Below, piece after piece: positions 1-5,832 of a stretch of DNA of 6,008 bases. The stretch's first letter is position 1; every line of letters starts with the position of its first letter. The position numbers were made by a program, and so were the translations under genes. This stretch comes from Frankiales bacterium (lineage in GTDB: Bacteria; Actinomycetota; Actinomycetes; Mycobacteriales; Jatrophihabitantaceae): assembly GCA_025963265.1 (NCBI GenBank), contig JAOPUY010000589.1, forward strand, positions 1-6,008, written 5' to 3'. The notes under the pieces are model-generated. The model was given only the letters and a program-made list of their open reading frames with translations. It made no database searches and was not told the origin of the DNA.

Positions 1-576
1 GGCTGCAGCGTGACCGCGGTCGCCGGCGGGCGCCCGCGGCACACGACGATGTCCTTGACGCCCACCAGCGGCATGGTCTCGGGCACCCGGACCGGCGATC
101 TCGACCCCGAGATCGCGCTGTATCTGCTGGAGCACCGCGGGTACTCGATCGAGGCGCTGCGGTCCGCGCTCGACGAGCGCTCCGGGCTGGCGGGGATCGC
201 CGGCGGCCGACACGACGTGCGCGATCTGCTGACCGCGGCCGAGCGGCCAGATCACGACGCCAGACTGGCGCTGGAGATCTTCTTCAACAGCGCGGCCATG
301 GCCATCGCCGCCTGCGCGACCACGCTGGAGGAGTGGCGGCATCTGGTGTTCACCGGCGGCATCGGGGAAAACTCGGAGTCGGCCCGGCAACAGATCGCCC
401 AGCGCTTGCTCTCCTTGCGCGGCGTGGACCGCAAGCGTGGCCAGCGGTCCGCAACCGACGCGGAGGACTCCGTGGCGGAACTGGTGGCCAGCGGTGTCGA
501 CGTGGCCGTCGTGCCGGCCGACGAGCAACGCGTCCTGGACCGCCTCACCCGCGAGCTGCTTTGGCCCGCAACCTGA
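1..576 (+). CDS. ackA: Acetate kinase, C-terminal half (5' end outside the window)
   Basis: Cytoplasmic acetate kinase interconverts acetate plus ATP with acetyl phosphate plus ADP. The reading frame is open from base 1 (GCSVTAVAGG), so the gene enters from the left. The GTG at position 10 is an internal Val codon, not the start. About 191 residues are visible, roughly the second half of a family about 400 residues long. Family signatures seen are the SxTAVxxG strand of the LGNG region, a TTMSLTP segment matching the usual DTSMGFTP, SGTRTGDLDP holding the catalytic Arg (fragment residue 30, equivalent to R241 of the Methanosarcina enzyme), a GLAGIAGGRHDVRDLL helix, and FTGGIGENS with the Glu (codon 367-369) equivalent to E384. 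The Asp of DTSMG is His here. Propionate or butyrate kinase activity is possible, since the superfamily is shared. A pta or xfp partner would lie to the left, outside the window. Family assignment is firm; exact substrate is inferred. Confidence 0.93.
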   Translation, partial: GCSVTAVAGGRPRHTTMSLTPTSGMVSGTRTGDLDPEIALYLLEHRGYSIEALRSALDERSGLAGIAGGRHDVRDLLTAAERPDHDARLALEIFFNSAAMAIAACATTLEEWRHLVFTGGIGENSESARQQIAQRLLSLRGVDRKRGQRSATDAEDSVAELVASGVDVAVVPADEQRVLDRLTRELLWPAT

Positions 577-601
577 CTGCTGCCTAGCTTTTAGATTCCC
601 C

Positions 602-650
602 AGCTTTCGGAGCGTATTTGTCGCCTGGCACCTAAACCACTCCGAAACCT
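602..650. terminator. Inverted repeat between convergent genes, candidate bidirectional terminator
   Basis: TTTCGGAG at 605-612 is perfectly complementary to CTCCGAAA at 640-647. The stem extends by two more pairs (602-603 with 649-650) across one C-C mismatch. The 27-base loop is long and no T-run follows on either strand. It sits exactly between the ends of the acetate kinase and FMN reductase genes, where a shared terminator would be expected. Actinobacterial terminators often lack a U-tract, but the long loop makes this only a candidate. Confidence 0.35.
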
Positions 651-1138
651 CAGACTCCGGAGCGGGCCAGGATCTTGCGCGCGAGGGGCAGCCACTCGGC
701 CAAGGTCGGCGAGTCTTTCCAATCGCTGTCGAGCAAGTAGAGCGCGCTGGTCGGGGTGCTGGCGCCGATCTCGACCAGCACGGGTTTGAGGGAGAGCTCC
801 GGCGCTAGCGCGTGCGCCGGCCCCGCGCCGAGCATCAGCGGGATCGCGATGGCTCCGCCGAGGCTGCCCGCACCGAACTGGTCGAGGAAGAGCTTGAGCA
901 ACCCGGTGTAGGTCGCCTTGTAGGTCGGGCTGGCGATCACCATCAGGTCGAGCGACTTCACGGACTCCACGGCGGCGGCGACCCCGGCGTCCCCCCACCC
1001 CAGCAGACCCGGACCGAGCTCGACGACGTCGATCGCGACCGACGGCTCACGCCCGGTCAACTCAGCCAGCACGTGCAGCGCGGCCTCGTAGGTGCGCGAC
1101 TTGGGCTTCGGGTTGCCCACGACAATTCCAACGTTCAC
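650..1138 (-). CDS. NAD(P)H-dependent FMN reductase, SsuE/MsuE-like
   Basis: Predicted 162-residue cytoplasmic flavoprotein of the flavodoxin-fold NADPH-dependent FMN reductase family. Such enzymes reduce FMN with NAD(P)H and pass FMNH2 to a monooxygenase, as SsuE does for the alkanesulfonate monooxygenase SsuD. Visible signatures are the N-terminal beta strand and phosphate-binding loop GNPKPKSRT (residues 8-16), the SPTYKATYTGLLKLFLDQF segment (70-88) that closely resembles SsuE PxYKASYxGxLKxxLD, and HALAPELSLKPVLVEIGA (109-126), which matches the SsuE tetramer helix. In that helix the residue aligned with E. coli SsuE Tyr118 is Leu115. The protein is shorter than SsuE (about 190 residues). 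The GTG start is supported by GGAGG six bases upstream. No ssuD, transporter or other monooxygenase is in the window, so the electron acceptor is unknown. It is convergent with acetate kinase and divergent from the sedolisin gene. Confidence 0.88.
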   Translation of the reverse strand: MNVGIVVGNPKPKSRTYEAALHVLAELTGREPSVAIDVVELGPGLLGWGDAGVAAAVESVKSLDLMVIASPTYKATYTGLLKLFLDQFGAGSLGGAIAIPLMLGAGPAHALAPELSLKPVLVEIGASTPTSALYLLDSDWKDSPTLAEWLPLARKILARSGV

Positions 1139-1144
1139 TTGCTG

Positions 1145-1149
1145 CCTCC
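1145..1149 (-). promoter_or_regulatory. Shine-Dalgarno of the FMN reductase gene
   Basis: On the minus strand GGAGG precedes the GTG start (1136-1138) with a six-base spacer. This is a near-ideal ribosome binding site and decides the start in favour of this GTG. Confidence 0.8.
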
Positions 1150-1194
1150 GTCACTCGCCCACGTGCCTCGTTCTTTAAACCCTAGAGGGGGCCG

Positions 1195-1221
1195 ATCATG
1201 GGGCGCGCACAGAATGGTCAA
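1195..1221 (-). promoter_or_regulatory. Weak promoter candidate for the FMN reductase gene
   Basis: On the minus strand TTGACC (1216-1221) resembles a -35 box, and CATGAT (1195-1200) matches four of six -10 positions. The 15-base spacer is shorter than the usual 17, so support is weak. The position, about 60 bases upstream of the GTG, is reasonable. Confidence 0.2.
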
Positions 1222-1242
1222 AGCGAGGTATTGCTACTCACA

Positions 1243-1274
1243 GTTACTGTCTGATCGCTGGTGGTAACAGACAG
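1243..1274. promoter_or_regulatory. Nested inverted repeats, candidate operator in the divergent intergenic region
   Basis: CTGTCTG (1247-1253) and CAGACAG (1268-1274) form a perfect 7-bp inverted repeat with a 14-base spacer. A second pair, GTTAC (1243-1247) and GTAAC (1264-1268), overlaps it with a different centre. The block lies in an AT-richer stretch between divergently transcribed genes and just upstream of an extended -10-like sequence. This suggests a binding site for a dimeric regulator. No regulator gene lies in the window, so the bound protein is unknown. Confidence 0.35.
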
Positions 1275-1278
1275 ACTC

Positions 1279-1287
1279 TGCTAATTT
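1279..1287 (+). promoter_or_regulatory. Extended -10-like element upstream of the sedolisin gene
   Basis: TGCTAATTT fits TGnTAnnnT, the pattern of an extended -10 promoter. No good -35 box is found 17-18 bases upstream (the sequence there is TGGTGG). The implied transcript would start near 1294 and have a leader of about 50 bases. That leader would contain a GC-rich hairpin: CCGGC at 1301-1305 pairs with GCCGG at 1310-1314 around a four-base loop. Confidence 0.28.
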
Positions 1288-1331
1288 CCCGTTAAGTTGT
1301 CCGGCGCGGGCCGGCCACCGGGGGAACGTAC

Positions 1332-1335
1332 GGAG
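1332..1335 (+). promoter_or_regulatory. Shine-Dalgarno of the sedolisin gene
   Basis: GGAG lies eight bases before the ATG at 1344. The spacing is good. Together with a signal peptide starting directly at this Met, it fixes the translation start. Confidence 0.65.
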
Positions 1336-1343
1336 TCAGTCTG

Positions 1344-4300
1344 ATGAACGCCGCGCTCAAACGGACGTCGGTCGCGACAGTGCTGCTGTCGACGGTCGCG
1401 TTGATCGTCGCTGTGCTGGTGGCGGCCGGACCGCACGCGGCGTCCGCCGCTGGCTCGACCGGCAGCTCGGTCGATCTGTGCGGCGCCCCGAGCCCGGGTT
1501 ACGCGCAGTGCCTCGGCATCCGCCACCTCCCCCGCGCCGCGGCCACTCCCAACTCGGCCACTGGCAACGCCTCGCCCGCGAACTCGCCGCTGGGTCTCAC
1601 ACCGTCTCAGCTCGCCAGCGCCTATGACCTGGACCGCACCCAGGGCGCGGGCCAGCGAGTGGCGATCGTGGACGCCTACGACGACCCGAGCGCCGCGAGC
1701 GACCTCGCGGTCTACCGGTCGCAATGGGGCCTGCCGCCCTGCACCAGCGCCAGCGGCTGTCTCGCCAAGGTCAACCAGGACGGAGCGGCTAGCCCGCTGC
1801 CGACGGCGGATGCGGGCTGGGCGGCCGAGATCTCCCTCGACCTCGACATGGTCTCGGCCATCTGCCCGAAGTGCGGAATCCTGTTGGTCGAGGCCGACAG
1901 CAACGCGCTGAGCGATTTGGGCGCCGCAGTCGACACGGCGGTGCAGCTCGGCGCGAAATTCGTCTCCAACAGCTACGGCGGCCCGGAGCAGAGCTGGGCC
2001 AGCGCGGCCGACAGCTACTACGACCATCCCGGCGTGGCCATCACCGCGAGCACCGGAGACGACGGCTACGGCGTCTTCTATCCGGCCAGCTCGCCCTACG
2101 TCACCGCGGTCGGCGGAACGAGCCTGGTGCCGGCCAGCAACGCCCGCGGCTGGACCGAGACCGCGTGGCAGGGCGCCGGCAGCGGCTGTTCCAGCTACTC
2201 CAGCCAACCGGCGATGCAGGCCAGCGCCAACACCGGTTGCGCCGATCGCGCGGTGGCCGACGTCTCCGCGATCGCCGACCCGAACACCGGCGTGGCGGTC
2301 TATGACAGCTACGGCAACGGCGGCGGTTGGGCGCAGTACGGGGGCACCAGCGCCGCCGCCCCGATCATCGCCTCGACCTACGCCTTGGCCGGCACTCCGG
2401 GGGCCTCGGACTACCCGAACAGCTACCCCTCCGCCCATCAGAACGACTTGAACGACGTGACCGCCGGTTCCGACTGCGCCAGCGGCGTGGCCGGGTGCAC
2501 CGGGACGAGCTGCGCGACCTTGCGCTGGTGCACCGCCGCCGCCGGGTGGGACGGCCCGACCGGACTCGGCACCCCGAGCTCGACTGGCGCCTTCACCGCC
2601 CCGTCGACCACCCCCGTCCCGGCGGCGTTCAGCGGCGTCGCCACCGTGGCCAGCGACCCGGTCGCCGGTTTGGGCACCCAGCTGACGTTCACGCCGACGT
2701 TGCCCAGCGGCCAGTCCATCGCGACGGTGAGCTGGAGTGTGGCTCGCTCCGATTGCGCGATCGCCGCTCCCACCTTGCTGCAGACGACGGTGCGCTGCCC
2801 GGCCGACGCGACCGGCGCGACCACGGTCACGGCGAGCGCGAGCGACACCGCCGGGGCCCACGTCACCGCAAGCGCGCCACTCACTTTCGGACCGGCTGAC
2901 GGATCACGCCCGGTAGCGGTCGCATTGTCGGCCACCGGCCAAACCGGTTCGACGATGACGTTCTGCGCCGGGACTCCGACGCCGGTGCAGGCCGTGGTCA
3001 CCGATCAGGCCACCGGCGAACCGGTCCAGGGCATCACGGTCGCGTTCACCAGCCAGGCCGACGGCGCTGAGCCCACGACCGTGGGAACAGCCGTGACCGA
3101 CGCCCAAGGCCTCGCTCAGGCGAGCTTGACCGCGACCACTGACGTGCAGTTCGGCGCCAGCACCAGCGCCGCCGGCGCGTTCGCGGCCGACGGACCCGTG
3201 AGCATCGCGGCCACCGCGGCCAGCTGCACTGGCGCCCTCTCGAGCGCGCTCAATCAGATCCTCAGCTACTACGGCGACCCGGTCACCGTCACCGGGTCGT
3301 TGACCGAGACGGCGGGCCAGCAGCAATTGCCGGCGGTCGGCCGCAGCGTGTCGATCCTTGAGACCAGCGGGTCGACCACGAGCACCCTAGGCGCCGCCGT
3401 CACCGGCGCGGACGGCGCCTTCACCGCCGTCATCCACCCGACCGCGTCCGGCTCGATCAGCGTCGCGGCCGGCGCCCTCGGACTGCTGCCGGCGATCAGC
3501 GCAGTGGCCGGCGACCTCACGGTGCAGCTGCCCACCACCGCGGCCACGGCCGCCGCCAACCACAGTGAGATCGCCTACCTCTCGCCGCTCACCGTGTCGG
3601 GCTCGCTGACCCGGGTCGCCGGCTCGGCGACCCGCCCGTTGGCCGCCGCGAGCGTTCGGATCCTCGGCCGGGTGGGCACCGCCGCCGCCACCCAGCTGGC
3701 CACGGCGGTGACCAACGCGCAGGGCGCCTGGAGCGTGTCGGTCAGCCTGAAAGCCAGCCAGACGATCTCGGCCGTGTACGCCGGCGCCGCCGGGCAACCC
3801 GCCGCGACGGCAACCGCCGGCGCGGTGCGAGTGGCGGCCTGGACGACGAAGCTCGCCCTCGCGGTGTCGCGGCGGAGCCTGGCCGCGGGCGACTCGGACG
3901 CCGTGTCGGGCACCGCGACCCGGTCCTACGCCGGCGCGAGTTCGGCCGCGGCGGCTCTACCCGTGCGGGTGTACCTGACGACCCGCACCGGGACGACCCT
4001 GCTGCTCGCGACGACCTCGACGACCTCGGCTGGCCGGTTCGCCGCCACGGTGCGGCCGACCGAGAACGGCACCCTCACCGCTCGGGTGGTGAGCGTGCCC
4101 GGCTACGCGAACTCGACCTCGGCCGGGATCGCCGTCACCGTGTCCACCCGGGTTGCCGCGGCCGCGCCCGCGCGCGTGGCCCGGCATGCCGCCTTCCTCT
4201 TCTCGACCAGCGTCACCGTGGCCCGTCGAGCCGGCGTGACGATCGAGGTGTTGCGCGGAACCCGGTGGGTCCGAGTCACCTCGGCGACCACCGCCAGCAA

Positions 4301-4424
4301 CGGCGTCGCCCATGTGCGCGTGGCCGGGCTAGCCGCCGGGACCTATCACTTCCGCTCGGTCTCGGTCGGCGACGCCCGCGGCGGGGCCGGGGTGAGCGCC
4401 ACCGTCATCGTCCGAGTTCCCTGA
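1344..4424 (+). CDS. Secreted sedolisin-type (S53) serine-carboxyl peptidase with Ig-like C-terminal repeats
   Basis: Predicted exported endopeptidase of 1026 residues. Residues 1-35 form a Sec signal peptide: KR at 6-7, a hydrophobic core at about 10-28, and an ASA/A cleavage site after Ala35. Only about 50 residues follow before the catalytic domain. They include CGAPSPGYAQC with Cys46 and Cys56, instead of the long pro-kumamolisin propeptide. The catalytic domain (about 85-415) has the S53 residues: Glu162 and Asp166 in AEISLDLDM, oxyanion Asp239 in ASTGDDG, and nucleophile Ser336 in GGTSAAAP. Asp371 (NDVT) and Asp403 (GWDGPTGLGTP) fit the family calcium site. Cysteines come in pairs (133/139, 174/177, 282/299, and four at 378-396), as expected for an extracellular protein. 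Residues about 425-1026 form roughly six beta-rich Ig-like domains. No LPxTG motif or C-terminal membrane segment is seen, so release or non-covalent wall association is likely. Many sedolisins act at acidic pH; that is not shown here. Confidence 0.93.
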   Translation: MNAALKRTSVATVLLSTVALIVAVLVAAGPHAASAAGSTGSSVDLCGAPSPGYAQCLGIRHLPRAAATPNSATGNASPANSPLGLTPSQLASAYDLDRTQGAGQRVAIVDAYDDPSAASDLAVYRSQWGLPPCTSASGCLAKVNQDGAASPLPTADAGWAAEISLDLDMVSAICPKCGILLVEADSNALSDLGAAVDTAVQLGAKFVSNSYGGPEQSWASAADSYYDHPGVAITASTGDDGYGVFYPASSPYVTAVGGTSLVPASNARGWTETAWQGAGSGCSSYSSQPAMQASANTGCADRAVADVSAIADPNTGVAVYDSYGNGGGWAQYGGTSAAAPIIASTYALAGTPGASDYPNSYPSAHQNDLNDVTAGSDCASGVAGCTGTSCATLRWCTAAAGWDGPTGLGTPSSTGAFTAPSTTPVPAAFSGVATVASDPVAGLGTQLTFTPTLPSGQSIATVSWSVARSDCAIAAPTLLQTTVRCPADATGATTVTASASDTAGAHVTASAPLTFGPADGSRPVAVALSATGQTGSTMTFCAGTPTPVQAVVTDQATGEPVQGITVAFTSQADGAEPTTVGTAVTDAQGLAQASLTATTDVQFGASTSAAGAFAADGPVSIAATAASCTGALSSALNQILSYYGDPVTVTGSLTETAGQQQLPAVGRSVSILETSGSTTSTLGAAVTGADGAFTAVIHPTASGSISVAAGALGLLPAISAVAGDLTVQLPTTAATAAANHSEIAYLSPLTVSGSLTRVAGSATRPLAAASVRILGRVGTAAATQLATAVTNAQGAWSVSVSLKASQTISAVYAGAAGQPAATATAGAVRVAAWTTKLALAVSRRSLAAGDSDAVSGTATRSYAGASSAAAALPVRVYLTTRTGTTLLLATTSTTSAGRFAATVRPTENGTLTARVVSVPGYANSTSAGIAVTVSTRVAAAAPARVARHAAFLFSTSVTVARRAGVTIEVLRGTRWVRVTSATTASNGVAHVRVAGLAAGTYHFRSVSVGDARGGAGVSATVIVRVP
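3099..4139 (+). repeat. Tandem Ig-like domain repeats inside the sedolisin (protein level)
   Basis: At protein level the tail repeats with a regular period. The turn glycine of a VT(D/G/N)AxGxx motif falls at residues 589, 691, 794 and 897, spacings of 102, 103 and 103. A preceding strand motif (VTVTGSLT, LTVSGSLT, DAVSGTAT) places its Gly at 651, 753 and 856. The coordinates here run from about residue 586 to 932. A last, more divergent domain (about 935-1026) has a similar turn at Gly987. Such beta-sandwich repeats usually serve as stalks or as binding modules for substrate, wall or polysaccharide. Which of these applies cannot be told from sequence alone. Confidence 0.7.
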
Positions 4425-4442
4425 CGAGCGCCGGTAAGGTTG

Positions 4443-4454
4443 CGCTCATGAGCG
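4443..4454. repeat. 12-bp perfect palindrome over the leader ORF start
   Basis: CGCTCATGAGCG is a perfect palindrome centred on the ATG at 4448. Its left arm, as GCGCTC (4442-4447), can also pair with GAGCGC at 4426-4431, just after the sedolisin stop. That hairpin would place the AAGG ribosome-binding-like sequence (4436-4439) in its 10-base loop. It may be an operator, a small attenuator-like switch or chance. No T-run follows, so it is not a standard terminator. Confidence 0.4.
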
Positions 4455-4510
4455 AACTCTTCCGGACGGGAGTGGCTGTCGCGGGAGTGGCTGTCGCAGC
4501 GGTGACGTGA
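4448..4510 (+). CDS. Possible 20-codon leader ORF overlapping the transporter start
   Basis: ATG at 4448 opens a 20-codon frame, MSELFRTGVAVAGVAVAAVT, ending at the TGA at 4508-4510. AAGG lies eight bases upstream, a modest ribosome binding site. The stop overlaps the GTG start of the efflux gene in the four bases GTGA (4507-4510), the classic layout for translational coupling. The transporter GTG has no well-placed Shine-Dalgarno of its own: the nearest GGGAG (4483-4487) is 19 bases away. The peptide is small and hydrophobic after residue 8 and contains a GVAVA repeat. It may act only as a translated leader, may be a micropeptide, or may not be translated. The same frame stays open upstream into the sedolisin gene, so frame openness is not itself evidence. 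Confidence 0.4.
   Translation: MSELFRTGVAVAGVAVAAVT
4468..4497 (+). repeat. Perfect 15-bp tandem duplication
   Basis: GGGAGTGGCTGTCGC occurs twice head to tail (4468-4482 and 4483-4497) with no mismatch. It is a multiple of three, so the leader ORF frame is kept and encodes GVAVA twice. The absence of any mismatch suggests a recent slippage event. Confidence 0.9.
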
Positions 4511-5769
4511 CGACCGAGGTCCACGAATCCCAGCGCATCTCGCCCCGGATGATCCTGATCGTCGGTTCGCTGACGGCGTTCGGACCGCTCTGCATCGATA
4601 TGTACCTGCCCGCGTTGCCGCGAATCAGCCACGACCTGCACTCCTCGGCCTCGGCGGTGCAGCTCTCGCTGACCGCGTGCTTGATCGGCCTGGCCGTCGG
4701 CCAAGTCCTGATCGGTCCGCTCAGCGATCGGCTCGGACGGCGCCGGCCGCTGTTCTTCGGCCTAGCCGCGTTCATCATCGCGTCGGCCGCGTGCACGCTG
4801 GCCCCGAACATCCAGGCGCTCATCGCCTTGCGCTTCGTCCAGGGAGTCGGCGGCGCCGCTGGGCTGGTGATCGCCCAGGCGATCGTGCGCGATCAGTACT
4901 CCGGCACCGCGGCGGCGCGGTTCTTCTCGGTGCTGATCCTGGTCACCGGCGCCGGCCCGATCCTCGCGCCGCAGATCGGCGCTGAGTTGCTGCGACTGGG
5001 GTCCTGGCGCATCTTGTTCCTCAGCCTGGCTCTAGCTGGCCTCGTTCTCCTGGCAATCGCGGCGGCCAAATTGCCGGAGACCCTCCCGGTCGACCAGCGC
5101 AATCTCGGCGGGTTCGGACAGGCGCTGCACACCATGCGCGCCGTCGCCACCGATCGAGAGTTTCTGGTCAACTCGTTGGCCTGCGCCTTCGGCTTCGGAA
5201 CGGTTTTCGCCTACGTCGCCGGGTCTTCGTTCGCCTTGGAGAACGTCTACGGCCTCAGCCCGGAGCAGTTCAGCCTCGCGTTCGCCTTCAACGCCGTCGG
5301 CCTGATCGCCGGCAGCCAGGCCAACGGCCGTTTGGTCGGCCGCATCGGTTCGGCCCGGCTGCTGACCTACGGTTTGGTCGGGCTCGCGACGGCCGGACTT
5401 ACCTTGTTGGTCCTGGTGCTCGAATCCGCCGGCGGCCTGGCCGGGGTGCTGGCCTGCATGTTCGTGGTGATGACCTCGCTCGGCTTCGTCGGGCCGAACG
5501 CCACTGCGCTCGCGCTCAATGACTTCCCGCAGTCGGCCGGTAGCGCCTCGGCGCTGCTCGGGCTGCTGCGGTTCTCGGTCGGGGCGGCCGTGGCGCCGCT
5601 GGTTGGGCTCGGCGGCTCCCACGATGTGCTGCCGCTGGCTGTCGTGATGGCCGCCTGCGGGGGGCTGGCGATCACCATCCGGCTGGCCTTCCGCCCGCGC
5701 CTCGTGGCGCCCGGCGAGGACCGGACGGCGTCATTTCTCCCCGAGGCCGCGACCGACGTCATCCTCTGA
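4507..5769 (+). CDS. Bcr/CflA-type MFS multidrug efflux transporter (DHA1, 12 TM)
   Basis: Inner-membrane proton-driven antiporter of 420 residues, close to the usual family length (about 400). Motifs in order: the TM1 signature IDMYLPALP (30-38), motif A GPLSDRLGRRRP in the TM2-3 loop (70-81), motif B RFVQGVGG with Arg109 in TM4, and motif C GAGPILAPQIG (148-158) in TM5, the hallmark of drug/proton antiporters. The second half has a weaker motif A copy near 272-285 and the family-typical GSASALLG stretch (345-352). Substrate is unknown; relatives export bicyclomycin, chloramphenicol, sulfonamides or amino acids. GTG at 4507 is the start because no ATG, GTG or TTG occurs in frame between the stop at 4435 and it, and the next Met (residue 15) would leave only a few residues before TM1. 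It lacks a well-placed Shine-Dalgarno and overlaps a possible leader ORF. It follows the sedolisin gene by 82 bases. Confidence 0.93.
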   Translation: MTTEVHESQRISPRMILIVGSLTAFGPLCIDMYLPALPRISHDLHSSASAVQLSLTACLIGLAVGQVLIGPLSDRLGRRRPLFFGLAAFIIASAACTLAPNIQALIALRFVQGVGGAAGLVIAQAIVRDQYSGTAAARFFSVLILVTGAGPILAPQIGAELLRLGSWRILFLSLALAGLVLLAIAAAKLPETLPVDQRNLGGFGQALHTMRAVATDREFLVNSLACAFGFGTVFAYVAGSSFALENVYGLSPEQFSLAFAFNAVGLIAGSQANGRLVGRIGSARLLTYGLVGLATAGLTLLVLVLESAGGLAGVLACMFVVMTSLGFVGPNATALALNDFPQSAGSASALLGLLRFSVGAAVAPLVGLGGSHDVLPLAVVMAACGGLAITIRLAFRPRLVAPGEDRTASFLPEAATDVIL

Positions 5770-5788
5770 ACGGTCCGGGGAACCGGGT

Positions 5789-5832
5789 CGAGCCCGATTC
5801 GAGCCCCAGCCGAGCCCGATTCCAGCCCGCCC
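5789..5832. repeat. Degenerate 22-bp tandem repeat in the convergent gap
   Basis: CGAGCCCGATTC occurs at 5789-5800 and 5811-5822. The whole 22-base unit repeats with 18 of 22 positions matching. It lies between the ends of the transporter and the TadC-like gene. Short G/C arms (CGGG with CCCG around TCGAG) could form a weak hairpin, so a role in termination is possible. No classical terminator was found in this 73-base gap. Confidence 0.55.

Noticed and set aside
1160..1165. CACGTG palindrome upstream of the FMN reductase
   Set aside because: A six-base palindrome is expected by chance in GC-rich DNA, and nothing around it strengthens the case.
1281..2861. 526-codon open frame on the minus strand opposite the sedolisin N-terminal half
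   Set aside because: The product is an Arg/Gly/Ala-rich low-complexity string with no recognisable domain. It lies antisense to a gene with clear catalytic motifs. In high-GC DNA such long antisense frames are expected from third-position G/C bias.
2327..2899. 190-codon plus-strand frame within the sedolisin gene
   Set aside because: Out-of-frame shadow rich in Arg and His; the in-frame product carries the S53 Ser and calcium motifs over the same bases.
4300..4424. LPxTG sorting signal or C-terminal membrane anchor on the sedolisin
   Set aside because: The last residues read as a beta strand ending VIVRVP. There is no LPxTG, hydrophobic helix or basic tail.
4425..4506. Intrinsic terminator after the sedolisin gene
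   Set aside because: The only hairpin (4426-4447) has a six-pair stem, a ten-base loop and no T-run, and it overlaps the possible leader start. I list it as a regulatory possibility only.
5032..5622. 196-codon minus-strand frame opposite the MFS gene
   Set aside because: Highly charged Gln/Glu/Arg/Gly composition typical of an antisense shadow of a membrane protein; no family resemblance.
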